From Bacillota bacterium (GTDB lineage Bacteria; Bacillota; Bacilli; Desulfuribacillales; Desulfuribacillaceae), in NCBI GenBank assembly GCA_023388635.1, contig JAEWFW010000003.1, forward strand, positions 1 through 26,772: a stretch of 26,772 bases of DNA. Direction: 5' to 3'. The notes beneath the pieces were generated by a model that was given only the letters and a program-made list of their open reading frames with translations, was not told the origin of the DNA and did no database searches. Positions 7,105-14,941 of the stretch are shown in pieces. The position numbers and the translations under genes were made by a program. Position 1 is the first letter of the stretch, and each line of letters opens with the position of its first letter.

Positions 7105-8100
7105 TTACCGAGTCCCCAGAACATTTCTGACATTCTCCATCACACTATGTGCCTTGATGCGTGTCTTTCTCGCCCCTTCATCTAATACCTCACGGATGTA
7201 TTGTGGGTTGCTCACCAACTGCTGCTTTTTCTCGTGCATCGGTTGAATGACTTCCACCAACGTATCTGCTAACTGTTTCTTGCACTGTGTACATCCGATA
7301 GTTCCGGCTCTGCATGCACTGCCGATCCCGTCGACAATCTCCGGGTTGAATAGCTTATGATACGCATAGACACTACAAATTTCAGGGTTCCCTGGATCGT
7401 CCTTGCGTACGCGATTTGGATCCGTAACCATTGTGCGGACTTTTTGATTGACTTCTTCCGGACTTGCCGTCATGCGTATGTAATTCTTATAACTCTTGCT
7501 CATTTTGCGGTTATCCAAACCGGGCAGTACTTTGAATTCAGTCAGTTTCGCAGCCGGTTCTACAAATACATCTTGCTCGTATAAGAAATTAAATCTTCTG
7601 ACGACTTCCCGTGTCAATTCAATATGTGGCAACTGATCCTCTCCGACCGGGACAACTTCTGCGTTGCATACGAGGATATCTGCAGCCTGTAACAATGGAT
7701 AGCCGAGAAATCCATATGTGTTAATTTCCTTTTCTTTCAACTGCTGCAACTGATCTTTATATGTCGGCACCCTTTCCAACCATGGCAACGGGATAATCAT
7801 TGACAGCAACAGATGCAATTCGGCAATTTCTTTAATATCCGACTGTCTAAAAATTGCACATTTCTCCGGATCAAGTCCTGCCGCCAACCAGTCACAAGCC
7901 AATTCAAACACACGATTCTCCAATTGATCTACTTCTTGGTACGCCGTCGTCAATGCATGCCAGTCAACAATCGAAAAAAAGCAATCATACTCGTCCTGCA
8001 ACGAGACAAAATTCTGTAACGCACCGAAATAGTTCCCCAAATGCAATTCGCCCGTAGGTCGCATGCCGCTCATCAAAGATTTTTTTGTCGTTTCTGTCAT
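7105..8100 (-). CDS. trpS: Tryptophanyl-tRNA synthetase
   Basis: This is a class I aminoacyl-tRNA synthetase that charges tRNA-Trp. The HIGH-type motif is HLGN (residues 20-23, in SGMRPTGELHLGNYFG) and the KMSKS motif is intact (residues 199-203, in GLDNRKMSKSYKNY). The block SIVDWHALTT and GEDQLPHIELTRE are conserved features of TrpRS. At 331 residues it is of normal length. The ATG follows AGGAGGAT. It heads the trpS-scpA-scpB transcription unit. I looked for a tryptophan T-box in the 200 bases upstream on the minus strand and did not find its conserved core. Confidence 0.97.
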   Translation of the reverse strand: MTETTKKSLMSGMRPTGELHLGNYFGALQNFVSLQDEYDCFFSIVDWHALTTAYQEVDQLENRVFELACDWLAAGLDPEKCAIFRQSDIKEIAELHLLLSMIIPLPWLERVPTYKDQLQQLKEKEINTYGFLGYPLLQAADILVCNAEVVPVGEDQLPHIELTREVVRRFNFLYEQDVFVEPAAKLTEFKVLPGLDNRKMSKSYKNYIRMTASPEEVNQKVRTMVTDPNRVRKDDPGNPEICSVYAYHKLFNPEIVDGIGSACRAGTIGCTQCKKQLADTLVEVIQPMHEKKQQLVSNPQYIREVLDEGARKTRIKAHSVMENVRNVLGTR

Positions 8101-8335
8101 AAAGATCCTCCTACTTTCTCAAACAAATTCACTTCTATGTATAGTAATATCGCAGTAACACCAGTCACTCTTAAAAATAGATAACCTTATTATATAGCGT
8201 TTCCCGTCATCACTGCAACCCAATCCTGTTGAGAGTTTCCGATTTCCTCTATCCGATACTCCGGATTTTTGTTACTATACTATCATAACGAAAATTACGC
8301 TAATGAGCAAACTCCATCGCAAAGGACACTCCTAT

Positions 8336-8959
8336 ATGAATAGAAAAAATGATTTTCTGAAAATTCTCGCCGTTTTGCTGATGCTAATTGACCATATCGG
8401 AGCCGTATTTTTCCCTGAAAACTTATTATTCCGCGTCGTCGGTCGATTAAGCTTCCCACTTTTCGCTTATTGTATCGCCGAGGGATACTTCTATACATCA
8501 TCATGGAAAAAATACAGCTTGCGCCTGTTCTTATTTGCGTTGATTTCACAAGCTCCTTACTCCATGCTTTTCGACACATGGCGGCTGAATATTTTCTTCA
8601 CCCTATGGCTGTCTTTACTGGTGATCCACTGCTTCGCAAAAAAAAATTACATCGCCGGTGCATTGCTCCTTGGTATCGCCTACGTCGCCCCCATTTCCTA
8701 TGGCATATTCGGGGTTCTTTTGCCGTCCGTCTATTTCTTCCTGAAAAACAACAGAATCCTACTCATAGCCACCCAATTAGTCATAACCTATCTTTACAGT
8801 ATGTCAATCGATGTCACCTATCAAATGACTTCCGTCTTAGCGACGTTTTTGATCTGGTATACTAACAGCCTGCCGGTCAATATCTCTATGAACAAATACC
8901 TCTTTTATTGGTTCTACCCACTTCATTTAATCCTTCTCTACCTAGCCGCCCATCTGTAA
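8336..8959 (+). CDS. TraX-family membrane protein
   Basis: This is a polytopic membrane protein of about 207 residues with roughly seven hydrophobic segments. The N-terminal pattern DFLKILAVLLMLIDHIGAVFFPE and RVVGRLSFPLFAYCIAEGYFYT is characteristic of the TraX family (F-plasmid TraX acetylates pilin). Chromosomal TraX-like proteins in Firmicutes are common and of unknown substrate, probably membrane acyltransferases. The frame opens at 8303, but the ATG at 8336 has AAAGGA about ten bases upstream and starts MNRKNDFL, so it is preferred. It is divergent from trpS and stands before the glycan operon; acetylation of a surface glycan is conceivable but not shown. Confidence 0.82.
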   Translation: MNRKNDFLKILAVLLMLIDHIGAVFFPENLLFRVVGRLSFPLFAYCIAEGYFYTSSWKKYSLRLFLFALISQAPYSMLFDTWRLNIFFTLWLSLLVIHCFAKKNYIAGALLLGIAYVAPISYGIFGVLLPSVYFFLKNNRILLIATQLVITYLYSMSIDVTYQMTSVLATFLIWYTNSLPVNISMNKYLFYWFYPLHLILLYLAAHL

Positions 8960-9068
8960 AAAACAAGTAAGTTTCCACGATCTCAGCTAGTATCCCTGAC
9001 GGCAACATCATCCTCTGAATATAATGCTGTATAAACAGATTGACAGCGAGGAGGAGAACTGACGGGCA

Positions 9069-10106
9069 ATGCGAACATACAAAATATTTATACTCGACCA
9101 CCGGTCGTACTGTTTAAACAGTATCGGCGATTCCTTAGCGCAATTGGGTCACCAAATTTTCTACCAATCTTCTTGGGATCCCAAAGAAGTCGAAGCAGGA
9201 ATTGCTTACTTCAAGCCGGATATTTTAATGACCGTCGGATATAACCACGCACTATTCGGCGGCTTTTTGGAGCGACTTCCTACGTTATGCCAAAAATACC
9301 GGTTGTTTCATATCTATTGGGCAACCGAAGATATGATTCACCATGACACATGGTCAATTCAAGTCGTACAAAAAGCAAAACCTGACTACGTCTGGACGAT
9401 CCATCCTGCCTGCGTCGAAAAATATGAGCAATACGGCATCCCTGCGAGTTATTTGAACTTTGCCTGCAATCCCCGGCTATTCCCAGCAAAGCAAAAAACC
9501 GACCAGGAAATCTATAATATCGCATTTGTCGGCACGACCCACCTATTTACCAGAACCTATCGATTTGATAGCTTGCAGCATCTCTTATTCCCGCTGATAC
9601 GCGCCAATAAAAAAACACATATCTGGGGCTCAGGATGGAAAAAAGACCGGGCACAAATCAAACAGGAATTCGGCGCAATCGTGCCAAATGATTGGCTGCA
9701 AGGCCATTTGCCTTACAAAAAATCTTCGTCGATCTACCGTTCTTCCAAAATAGTACTCGGCGTACAGAATGCCGATGATCAAGTCACACAGCGGACATTT
9801 GAAATTTTGGGCAGCGGTGCCTGTATGATCGCCAGCAGAACCAGCGCGTTGACAGAACTATTTCAAGATAAACATGAAATCATTCTCACCAGCTCGCCGG
9901 AAGAAACATTAGAATTAGTAGACTATTATCTTGCCCATCCTGAGCTGCGTCACCAAATCGGCGCCAATGCACGCGCCAAAGTGCTAACACAACACACCTA
10001 TCAACAACATTTGCTCGCCCTATGGCATTGTGTGGAGCCACTAATTGAATTACGTAGCCCCATTAGTAAAACAGCGACGGGCGAATATTTAATAGAGGAG
10101 CGATAG
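9069..10106 (+). CDS. CgeB-family glycosyltransferase (spore-surface type)
   Basis: This is a predicted cytosolic GT-B glycosyltransferase of 345 residues. The N-terminal half resembles the DUF3880 domain of CgeB proteins (FILDHRSYCLNSIGDSLAQL). The C-terminal third is a group-1 glycosyltransferase domain with YRSSKIVLGVQ, then TQRTFEILGSGACMIASR, HEIILTSSPEETLELVDYYL and a terminal HTYQQHLLAL, all typical of this family. CgeB of B. subtilis is a mother-cell protein linked to spore-crust glycan. The ribosome site GGAGGAG lies rather far (about 12 bases) from the ATG. It is the first gene of a tight plus-strand operon; the next start is two bases after its stop. Donor and acceptor cannot be read from sequence. 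Confidence 0.85.
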   Translation: MRTYKIFILDHRSYCLNSIGDSLAQLGHQIFYQSSWDPKEVEAGIAYFKPDILMTVGYNHALFGGFLERLPTLCQKYRLFHIYWATEDMIHHDTWSIQVVQKAKPDYVWTIHPACVEKYEQYGIPASYLNFACNPRLFPAKQKTDQEIYNIAFVGTTHLFTRTYRFDSLQHLLFPLIRANKKTHIWGSGWKKDRAQIKQEFGAIVPNDWLQGHLPYKKSSSIYRSSKIVLGVQNADDQVTQRTFEILGSGACMIASRTSALTELFQDKHEIILTSSPEETLELVDYYLAHPELRHQIGANARAKVLTQHTYQQHLLALWHCVEPLIELRSPISKTATGEYLIEER

Positions 10107-10108
10107 AC

Positions 10109-11062
10109 ATGAACCTCAATACCGTTCTCGTATCCGGCGGTGCCGGTTTCATAGGTTCACAATTGATCAAACAATTGCTCCCCCAATCCAGTAAAATTTA
10201 CGTCATTGACAATCTATCGACGGGAAACTTGAATAATATACCAAATTCATCGAAAATTGTATTCATCAAAGGCAGCGTCACCGATAAATATCTCCTGCGG
10301 GAGATCATGCCGAAAATAGACTACGTTTTTCACCTTGCCTGCTCCAATCTCGTGAAATCCGTAGACGACATGGAGCTTGATTTCCATACAAATTTATACG
10401 GTCAATACATCCTCTTACATGCTGCCAAGACATATGGGAAAACGCTGAAACGGATTGTATACACATCAACGGCATCGATTTACAGCGAAGCGGAAATTCT
10501 CCCAACGCCGGAGACATATTACAAAATCCGCCTCCCCTACGCTGCCAGCAAATTTTCCGCAGAACATTATTGCAGTGTTTTCTACCATATGTACTCCTTG
10601 CCGATTACCGTACTGCGCCTATCTAACGTATATGGTCCGGGACAGACGACGACAAACCCCTATTGCGGAGTCGTCGCCAAATTCTTCGAAGCCTCCTTAA
10701 ACGGCGATCCCTTGCCAATCTATGGCGACGGTCAACAGACGCGCGATTTCACCTACATCGCCGATACATTGAATGCTATCCTACTCTCAGCGACCAGACC
10801 CGAAGCCATCGGTCAAATTTACAATGTCGGCACAGGTATTGAGACACCGATTTTGACATTAGCCAACCATATCCAAAACATCACGGGGGCGACCGAAGCC
10901 TCGATCATTCATCTGCCGAAGCGCTCAATCGATATCATCGCACGCCGCAGTATCAATGCCGACAAAATAAGAGAAGCACTGCAATGGGACACCCAATATT
11001 CCCTGATAGCCGGACTGACAGAAACACTCCGTTGGATCGAAAAGGAGCGGATCATACAATGA
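10109..11062 (+). CDS. NAD-dependent epimerase/dehydratase (extended SDR, UDP-sugar epimerase-like)
   Basis: This is a nucleotide-sugar-modifying enzyme of 317 residues. The Rossmann motif GGAGFIG occupies residues 10-16, the adenine-binding acid is in YVIDNLSTGN, and the catalytic Tyr144-xxx-Lys148 is in LPYAASKFSAEHY, preceded by the Ser/Thr-rich strand VYTSTASIY. Later blocks LRLSNVYGPGQ and GDGQQTRDFTYIAD are classic for UDP-glucose/GlcNAc 4-epimerases and related dehydratases. It likely supplies a nucleotide sugar to the flanking glycosyltransferases. The ATG has GAGGAG upstream and overlaps nothing. The exact substrate (4-epimerase or 4,6-dehydratase) is not decidable by eye. Confidence 0.9.
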   Translation: MNLNTVLVSGGAGFIGSQLIKQLLPQSSKIYVIDNLSTGNLNNIPNSSKIVFIKGSVTDKYLLREIMPKIDYVFHLACSNLVKSVDDMELDFHTNLYGQYILLHAAKTYGKTLKRIVYTSTASIYSEAEILPTPETYYKIRLPYAASKFSAEHYCSVFYHMYSLPITVLRLSNVYGPGQTTTNPYCGVVAKFFEASLNGDPLPIYGDGQQTRDFTYIADTLNAILLSATRPEAIGQIYNVGTGIETPILTLANHIQNITGATEASIIHLPKRSIDIIARRSINADKIREALQWDTQYSLIAGLTETLRWIEKERIIQ

Positions 11063-12045
11063 AAATCTTTCACGGAATCGTCGAAATCGCCGGACAAATG
11101 GGGATATTGTGCGGTGCTCTGAAAAAACGTGGACATATTGCCACCGGTTACAATACGTTTCATTCCTATTTAGGTTACCAGGAACATCTAATCAACACAG
11201 ACGCCGGAAAAATACAAGAAATGTTCGAGACAATTTTGAATTTTCACGACATATTTCACTACCATTACGGAGCAACCATCTGGTCAAATTACACAGACCT
11301 AGCCCGGATTAAAGCCGCCGGCAAAAAAGCCGTCATGCATCATTGGGGAAATGACGTGCGATTCCACGATCTCGCCAGAATCAACAACCCTTATGTATAC
11401 ACAGGTGATTCTCCACCCAATCATATCATCGGCACTAGATTGGCTAATTTAGCATTGCATATATCTGATGCCATCGTGCAAGACCATGAAGTCTTACCCT
11501 ACGTCACTCCCTATTACAAAAATGTGCACATCCTGCCTTTGGCAATCGATCTCGAAAAATTTCCACCACACTACCCGGATATCAATAAGACGCGCCCATT
11601 AATATTACATGCGCCGACCAATCCTGAATTTAAAGGGACAATGTATATCGAGACGGCAATCGCCCATTTGCGCCTGACCCATGATTTCGAATATAAACGG
11701 TTGGAAAAATTGAATCACGCACAAGTCATTCAGCTATACCGAGACGCCGACATCATCATCGATCAAATACTCTGCGGCTCCCACGGCTTACTCTGTGTAG
11801 AGTCAATGGCATTAGGCAAACCGGTCATCAGCTACATTCGTCCCGACCTGGTCCCGACATTCCCGGCAGACATCCCGGTCGTCAATGCCAATCCCGCCAC
11901 GATCACAGAACAACTGCGTACCTTGATTGAAAATCCTGCTTTGCGAAATACTTTGGGAATCCAAGGTCGTCAATATGCCGAAAAATACCACTCGCGAGAC
12001 GTCGTCGTCGATAAACTTTTGACAATCTACGCCAATCTAGCGTGA
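11059..12045 (+). CDS. Glycosyltransferase, GT-B fold, GT4-like
   Basis: This is a predicted glycosyltransferase of 328 residues. The N-terminal half has the pattern MKIFHGIVEIAGQMGILCGALKKRG and MHHWGNDVRFHD, which corresponds to the acceptor-domain FHGSD block of similar enzymes. The C-terminal half has DIIIDQILCGSHGLLCVESMALGKPVI, a donor-site region with the second glutamate of the EX7E motif present and the first replaced by Gly. The frame opens at 10984 inside the epimerase gene, but the ATG at 11059 overlaps the epimerase stop by four bases and has AAAGGAG about 11 bases upstream. It belongs to the same operon as the CgeB-like gene and the epimerase. Confidence 0.88.
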   Translation: MKIFHGIVEIAGQMGILCGALKKRGHIATGYNTFHSYLGYQEHLINTDAGKIQEMFETILNFHDIFHYHYGATIWSNYTDLARIKAAGKKAVMHHWGNDVRFHDLARINNPYVYTGDSPPNHIIGTRLANLALHISDAIVQDHEVLPYVTPYYKNVHILPLAIDLEKFPPHYPDINKTRPLILHAPTNPEFKGTMYIETAIAHLRLTHDFEYKRLEKLNHAQVIQLYRDADIIIDQILCGSHGLLCVESMALGKPVISYIRPDLVPTFPADIPVVNANPATITEQLRTLIENPALRNTLGIQGRQYAEKYHSRDVVVDKLLTIYANLA

Positions 12046-12061
12046 AAGGAGCTGCTTCCCT

Positions 12062-12481
12062 TTGATTTCATTGGAGAAAAAAATGTTCTTTCTGCCAAAT
12101 AAATATTTTATTCGCGGCAACACATTGTTTATTGCCTTTAACCTTTCCGCCATACCACGTGACATGTCCGTCGTTTCTATGGCACTGCACGTACAATTAC
12201 CACGGCTGCAAACCTCGACAATCGTCACAGCCAGAGAAATCGTATCTGCATGGAATATACGATCTATGAAAAAGGGTGCCACCCCGTTACGTTCCAAAAA
12301 GATATTTGTCCAGACAAAACATGCAGCGAATCGACCGGAATGGACCGTAAACGTCACGCCTTTTCACAGAAAATGGCGCTCACCATCCAAAGGCAATCAC
12401 GGTCTTCACATCACATTCAAAAACAGAAATCTTACCTATCTCGTCAAACATCCGCCTTACCTCGTGCTCGACACAATATAA
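12062..12481 (+). CDS. Small DNRLRE/CBM96-like domain protein, last gene of glycan operon
   Basis: This protein has 139 residues and no signal peptide or membrane segment. The order of blocks resembles the DNRLRE (CBM96-like) beta-sandwich domain: TLFIAFNLSAIPRDMSVVSMAL (compare FDLSSLP..tVtsAtLrL), TAREIVSAWN in the middle, then WTVNVTPFHRKW and NHGLHITFKN (compare V-T-x-x-V-x-x-W and N-x-G-L-x-I). That is my reading of pattern, not a search result. The start is probably TTG at 12062, with AAAGGAG ten bases upstream; an ATG at 12083 with TTGGAG is the alternative. It follows the glycosyltransferase by 16 bases. Such domains are carbohydrate-related and structural, so it may be a small surface or spore-coat protein or the acceptor of the glycan. 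Confidence 0.6.
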   Translation: MISLEKKMFFLPNKYFIRGNTLFIAFNLSAIPRDMSVVSMALHVQLPRLQTSTIVTAREIVSAWNIRSMKKGATPLRSKKIFVQTKHAANRPEWTVNVTPFHRKWRSPSKGNHGLHITFKNRNLTYLVKHPPYLVLDTI

Positions 12482-12518
12482 CGCCGTACACGAACAGCCT
12501 ATAAATTCCCCTGAAACA

Positions 12519-12565
12519 CAGCCTTTGCATTCAAAGTCAAACTGGAATGCAAAGGCTGCTTCATT
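12519..12565 (+). terminator. Terminator-like hairpin after the glycan operon
   Basis: A perfect 14-bp inverted repeat (CAGCCTTTGCATTC at 12519-12532 with its complement at 12545-12558) has a 12-base loop and is followed by a weak T-rich stretch (CTTCATTTC). It separates the glycan operon from the amino-acid transporter operon. Confidence 0.6.
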
Positions 12566-12619
12566 TCTATTAATGGAATCCACTGTCAATGAATATACAT
12601 ATAACATGCAAGATAACAC

Positions 12620-12648
12620 TTGACAAACAACCCCTCAGGATTTACAAT
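12620..12648 (+). promoter_or_regulatory. Strong sigma-A promoter of the amino-acid ABC operon
   Basis: TTGACA at 12620-12625 (consensus) and TACAAT at 12643-12648 are separated by exactly 17 bases. It is about 70 bases upstream of the first permease start. The short leader has no room for a riboswitch or T-box. Confidence 0.8.
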
Positions 12649-12716
12649 TCATTTTATTCACATCAAAAAACTATGAATTAAATCAAAGTTAGTCAGGTAA
12701 AAAAGGAGAGGAGTTA

Positions 12717-13382
12717 TTGAGCTTTTCATGGGAATTCGTAATTGCCAATATGCCACTGTATGGTAAAGCAGCCCTGTTGACATTGCGGTTAGGAGTTACT
12801 GGCATCATCTTTTCATTGATCATAGGACTGCTTTGCAGCATCGTCATTTTTTATAAAATACGCATCCTGAAAACAATCGCCAGAGTGTATATAGAACTGT
12901 CGCGAAACACGCCGCTGCTTGTGCAACTGTTTTTCCTGTATTATGGGCTGCCGCAGATTGGCATCAAATTGAGCGCCGAACAATGCGCCGTAATCGGGCT
13001 AACGTTTTTGGGAGGCAGCTACATGGCGGAATCGTTCCGCAGCGGACTGGAAGCCGTAAGCAAAACGCAATTAGAATCGGGGCTGAGCATCGGTTTATCA
13101 AAGCCGCAGTTGATACGTTATATCATTTTGCCCCAGGCATTTTCCGTGGCACTGCCGTCACTCGGGGCAAATGGAATCTTTCTATTGAAAGAAACTTCCC
13201 TGTTCAGCGTCGTCGCCCTAGCCGACCTCGTCTACGTGGCCAAAGAACTTATGGGGATGTACTATGCGACAAACGAAGCACTGACAATGCTCGTCATCTC
13301 CTATCTGATCATTCTGCTGCCGATCTCGCTCCTATTATCTCGTTTAGAAAGGAGCGTGCGCCATGCTGAATTCGGGAATTGA
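12717..13382 (+). CDS. Polar amino-acid ABC transporter permease (HisM/GlnP family), first subunit
   Basis: This is an integral membrane permease of 221 residues. It starts at a TTG with AGGAGAGGAG immediately upstream; the nearby ATG is out of frame. About five transmembrane helices are visible. The family loop that docks the ATPase (EAA loop) is readable as LESGLSIGLSKPQLIRYIILPQ. The sequence VYIELSRNTPLLVQLFFLYYGLP is the classic HisM/GlnP block. It heads a permease-permease-ATPase-binding-protein operon. The last 20 bases overlap the second permease gene in another frame, which points to coupled translation of a heterodimeric channel. Confidence 0.92.
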   Translation: MSFSWEFVIANMPLYGKAALLTLRLGVTGIIFSLIIGLLCSIVIFYKIRILKTIARVYIELSRNTPLLVQLFFLYYGLPQIGIKLSAEQCAVIGLTFLGGSYMAESFRSGLEAVSKTQLESGLSIGLSKPQLIRYIILPQAFSVALPSLGANGIFLLKETSLFSVVALADLVYVAKELMGMYYATNEALTMLVISYLIILLPISLLLSRLERSVRHAEFGN

Positions 13383-14040
13383 AGTCTTGACGAGCGGTAG
13401 AAATCTAGAACGGTTATTCGAAGGGCTGATCGTATCGGCAAAAATCTCACTGATCGCCGTCATCATATCATGTGTACTAGGTATCATCTTGGGTATCATC
13501 ATGACCTCACGTTCCAATGTGATCAGATTGCTTTGCCGTATTTATTTGGAAATGATCCGCATTATCCCGATTCTCGTCTGGCTGTTTGTCTTCCACTTCG
13601 GACTGCCGAGATTATTGAACATCCACATAGAAGCAGAACTTTCTTCCATCGTCGTATTTTCTTTATGGGGTACGGCAGAAATGGGCGATCTTGTCAGGGG
13701 CGCCGTCCAATCTCTTCCTAAGCATCAGATGGAATCGGCGAAAGCGATTGGACTGAATAAGATCCAATCCTACTATTACGTGATCATACCGCAAGCCGTA
13801 CGTCGAATTGTACCGGCAGCGATGAATCTCGTGACCCGGATGATCAAGACAACCTCGCTCGTCGTATTGATCGGCGTCGTCGAAGTCGTCAAAGTCGGAC
13901 AGCAAATTATAGAAGTTTCAATTTTGAACAACCCACTTGCTTCCTTCTGGGTATACACACTGATTTTCGTTTTATATTTCGTCGTCTGTTACCCCATCTC
14001 GCTACTATCGAAAAAACTAGAAACACGGTGGGAACAATAA
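13363..14040 (+). CDS. Polar amino-acid ABC transporter permease (HisM/GlnP family), second subunit
   Basis: This is a permease of 225 residues that pairs with the first subunit. It has a hydrophobic N-terminal helix (ISLIAVIISCVLGIILGIIM) and the block YLEMIRIIPILVWLFVFHFGLP. The EAA loop is MESAKAIGLNKIQSYYYVIIPQ and the downstream helix starts RRIVPAAMNLVTRMIKTTSLV. The ATG at 13363 follows AAAGGAG and overlaps the end of the first permease. The presence of two different permeases indicates a heterodimeric importer as in glutamine, glutamate, histidine or cystine systems. Confidence 0.92.
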   Translation: MLNSGIEVLTSGRNLERLFEGLIVSAKISLIAVIISCVLGIILGIIMTSRSNVIRLLCRIYLEMIRIIPILVWLFVFHFGLPRLLNIHIEAELSSIVVFSLWGTAEMGDLVRGAVQSLPKHQMESAKAIGLNKIQSYYYVIIPQAVRRIVPAAMNLVTRMIKTTSLVVLIGVVEVVKVGQQIIEVSILNNPLASFWVYTLIFVLYFVVCYPISLLSKKLETRWEQ

Positions 14041-14080
14041 ATGGTCAGTCATCGGATCCATTATCGAAAAGGAGGAAACT

Positions 14081-14833
14081 ATGAACGCAGAAGCTAAAAT
14101 TCCTTTACTGGAAATCGTCAATCTGCATAAGACATACGGTGACATCACAGCATTGAAGAACATCAACCTGACCGTCAACCATGGAGAAGTCGTCGTCATT
14201 CTCGGTCCGTCCGGCTGCGGAAAAAGCACGCTGCTGCGATGTCTCAACGGGCTGGAGCCTGTGCAAGGCGGTGAAATCAGATTGCGCGGTGTGAATATCA
14301 TCGGCGAACAGACAAAGTGGCACGAAATACGCCAAAAGATCGGCATGGTATTCCAAAGCTACGACCTGTTCCCGCATATGACAATCATCGATAACATCCT
14401 GCTCGGACCGCTAAAGGTCCAAAAAAGGCATAAAGAAGAGGCGACGGCACAAGCCGAGCAATTGCTCGACAGAGTTGGATTACTGTCCAGAAAGAATTCC
14501 TACCCGCGGCAATTATCCGGCGGGCAAAAACAAAGGGTCGCGATTGTCCGCTCTTTATGTATGAACCCAGAAATCATGTTGTTCGACGAAGTAACGGCTG
14601 CGCTCGACCCTGAAATGGTGCGCGAAGTACTCGATGTCATACTTGGGTTAGCCGAACAAGGAATGACAATGAGCATCGTCACACATGAAATGGGCTTCGC
14701 CAAATCCGTTGCCGACCGCATCGTATTTATGGATGAAGGCGAAATCAATGACATCGCATCGCCTGCCGACTTTTTCGACAATCCGCAGACCGAGCGTGCG
14801 AAACGGTTCTTGAACACATTTAATTATCAGTAA
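14081..14833 (+). CDS. Polar amino-acid ABC transporter ATP-binding protein (GlnQ family)
   Basis: This is the ATPase that powers the importer, 250 residues. Walker A is GPSGCGKS (42-49), the Q-loop glutamine is residue 92 in MVFQSYDLFPHM, the signature LSGGQ is 145-149, Walker B is IMLFDE (165-170) and the switch histidine is 202 in THEMGFA. The D-loop region reads DEVTAALDPE in place of the commoner DEPTSALDPE, a mild variation that keeps all catalytic residues. The ATG follows AAAAGGAGG. GlnQ-type proteins normally serve glutamine, glutamate, arginine or cystine uptake; the specificity lies in the binding protein downstream. Confidence 0.94.
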   Translation: MNAEAKIPLLEIVNLHKTYGDITALKNINLTVNHGEVVVILGPSGCGKSTLLRCLNGLEPVQGGEIRLRGVNIIGEQTKWHEIRQKIGMVFQSYDLFPHMTIIDNILLGPLKVQKRHKEEATAQAEQLLDRVGLLSRKNSYPRQLSGGQKQRVAIVRSLCMNPEIMLFDEVTAALDPEMVREVLDVILGLAEQGMTMSIVTHEMGFAKSVADRIVFMDEGEINDIASPADFFDNPQTERAKRFLNTFNYQ

Positions 14834-14862
14834 CCTTGAATACGTTTAGCTACTAGTAACAT

Positions 14863-14891
14863 GAATCATCGCTAATTAAAGCAAATGATTC
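14863..14891 (+). other. Hairpin in the ATPase/binding-protein gap
   Basis: GAATCAT (14863-14869) pairs with ATGATTC (14885-14891), and an inner GC/GC pair can form. It has no T-run. Hairpins in this position often protect the 3' part of an operon transcript so that the binding protein is made in excess; that role here is inference. Confidence 0.3.
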
Positions 14892-14941
14892 TCAGCAACA
14901 TAAATAAAATTACCAATAAAATAAAAAGGGGCTGGAAGAAA

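Noticed and set aside
8101..8302. Possible T-box riboswitch ahead of trpS
   Set aside because: The conserved T-box core (AGGGTGGNACCGCG type) is absent on the minus strand in the 200 bases upstream, and no specifier hairpin plus antiterminator is visible.
8336..8959. TraX-like gene as evidence of a conjugative plasmid or integrative element
   Set aside because: No relaxase, coupling protein, integrase or other transfer genes are in the window, and TraX-like proteins are common on Firmicutes chromosomes.
10305..10700. Open frames on both strands inside the epimerase and other genes
   Set aside because: They overlap clear family-level genes, lack ribosome sites and show no recognisable protein features.
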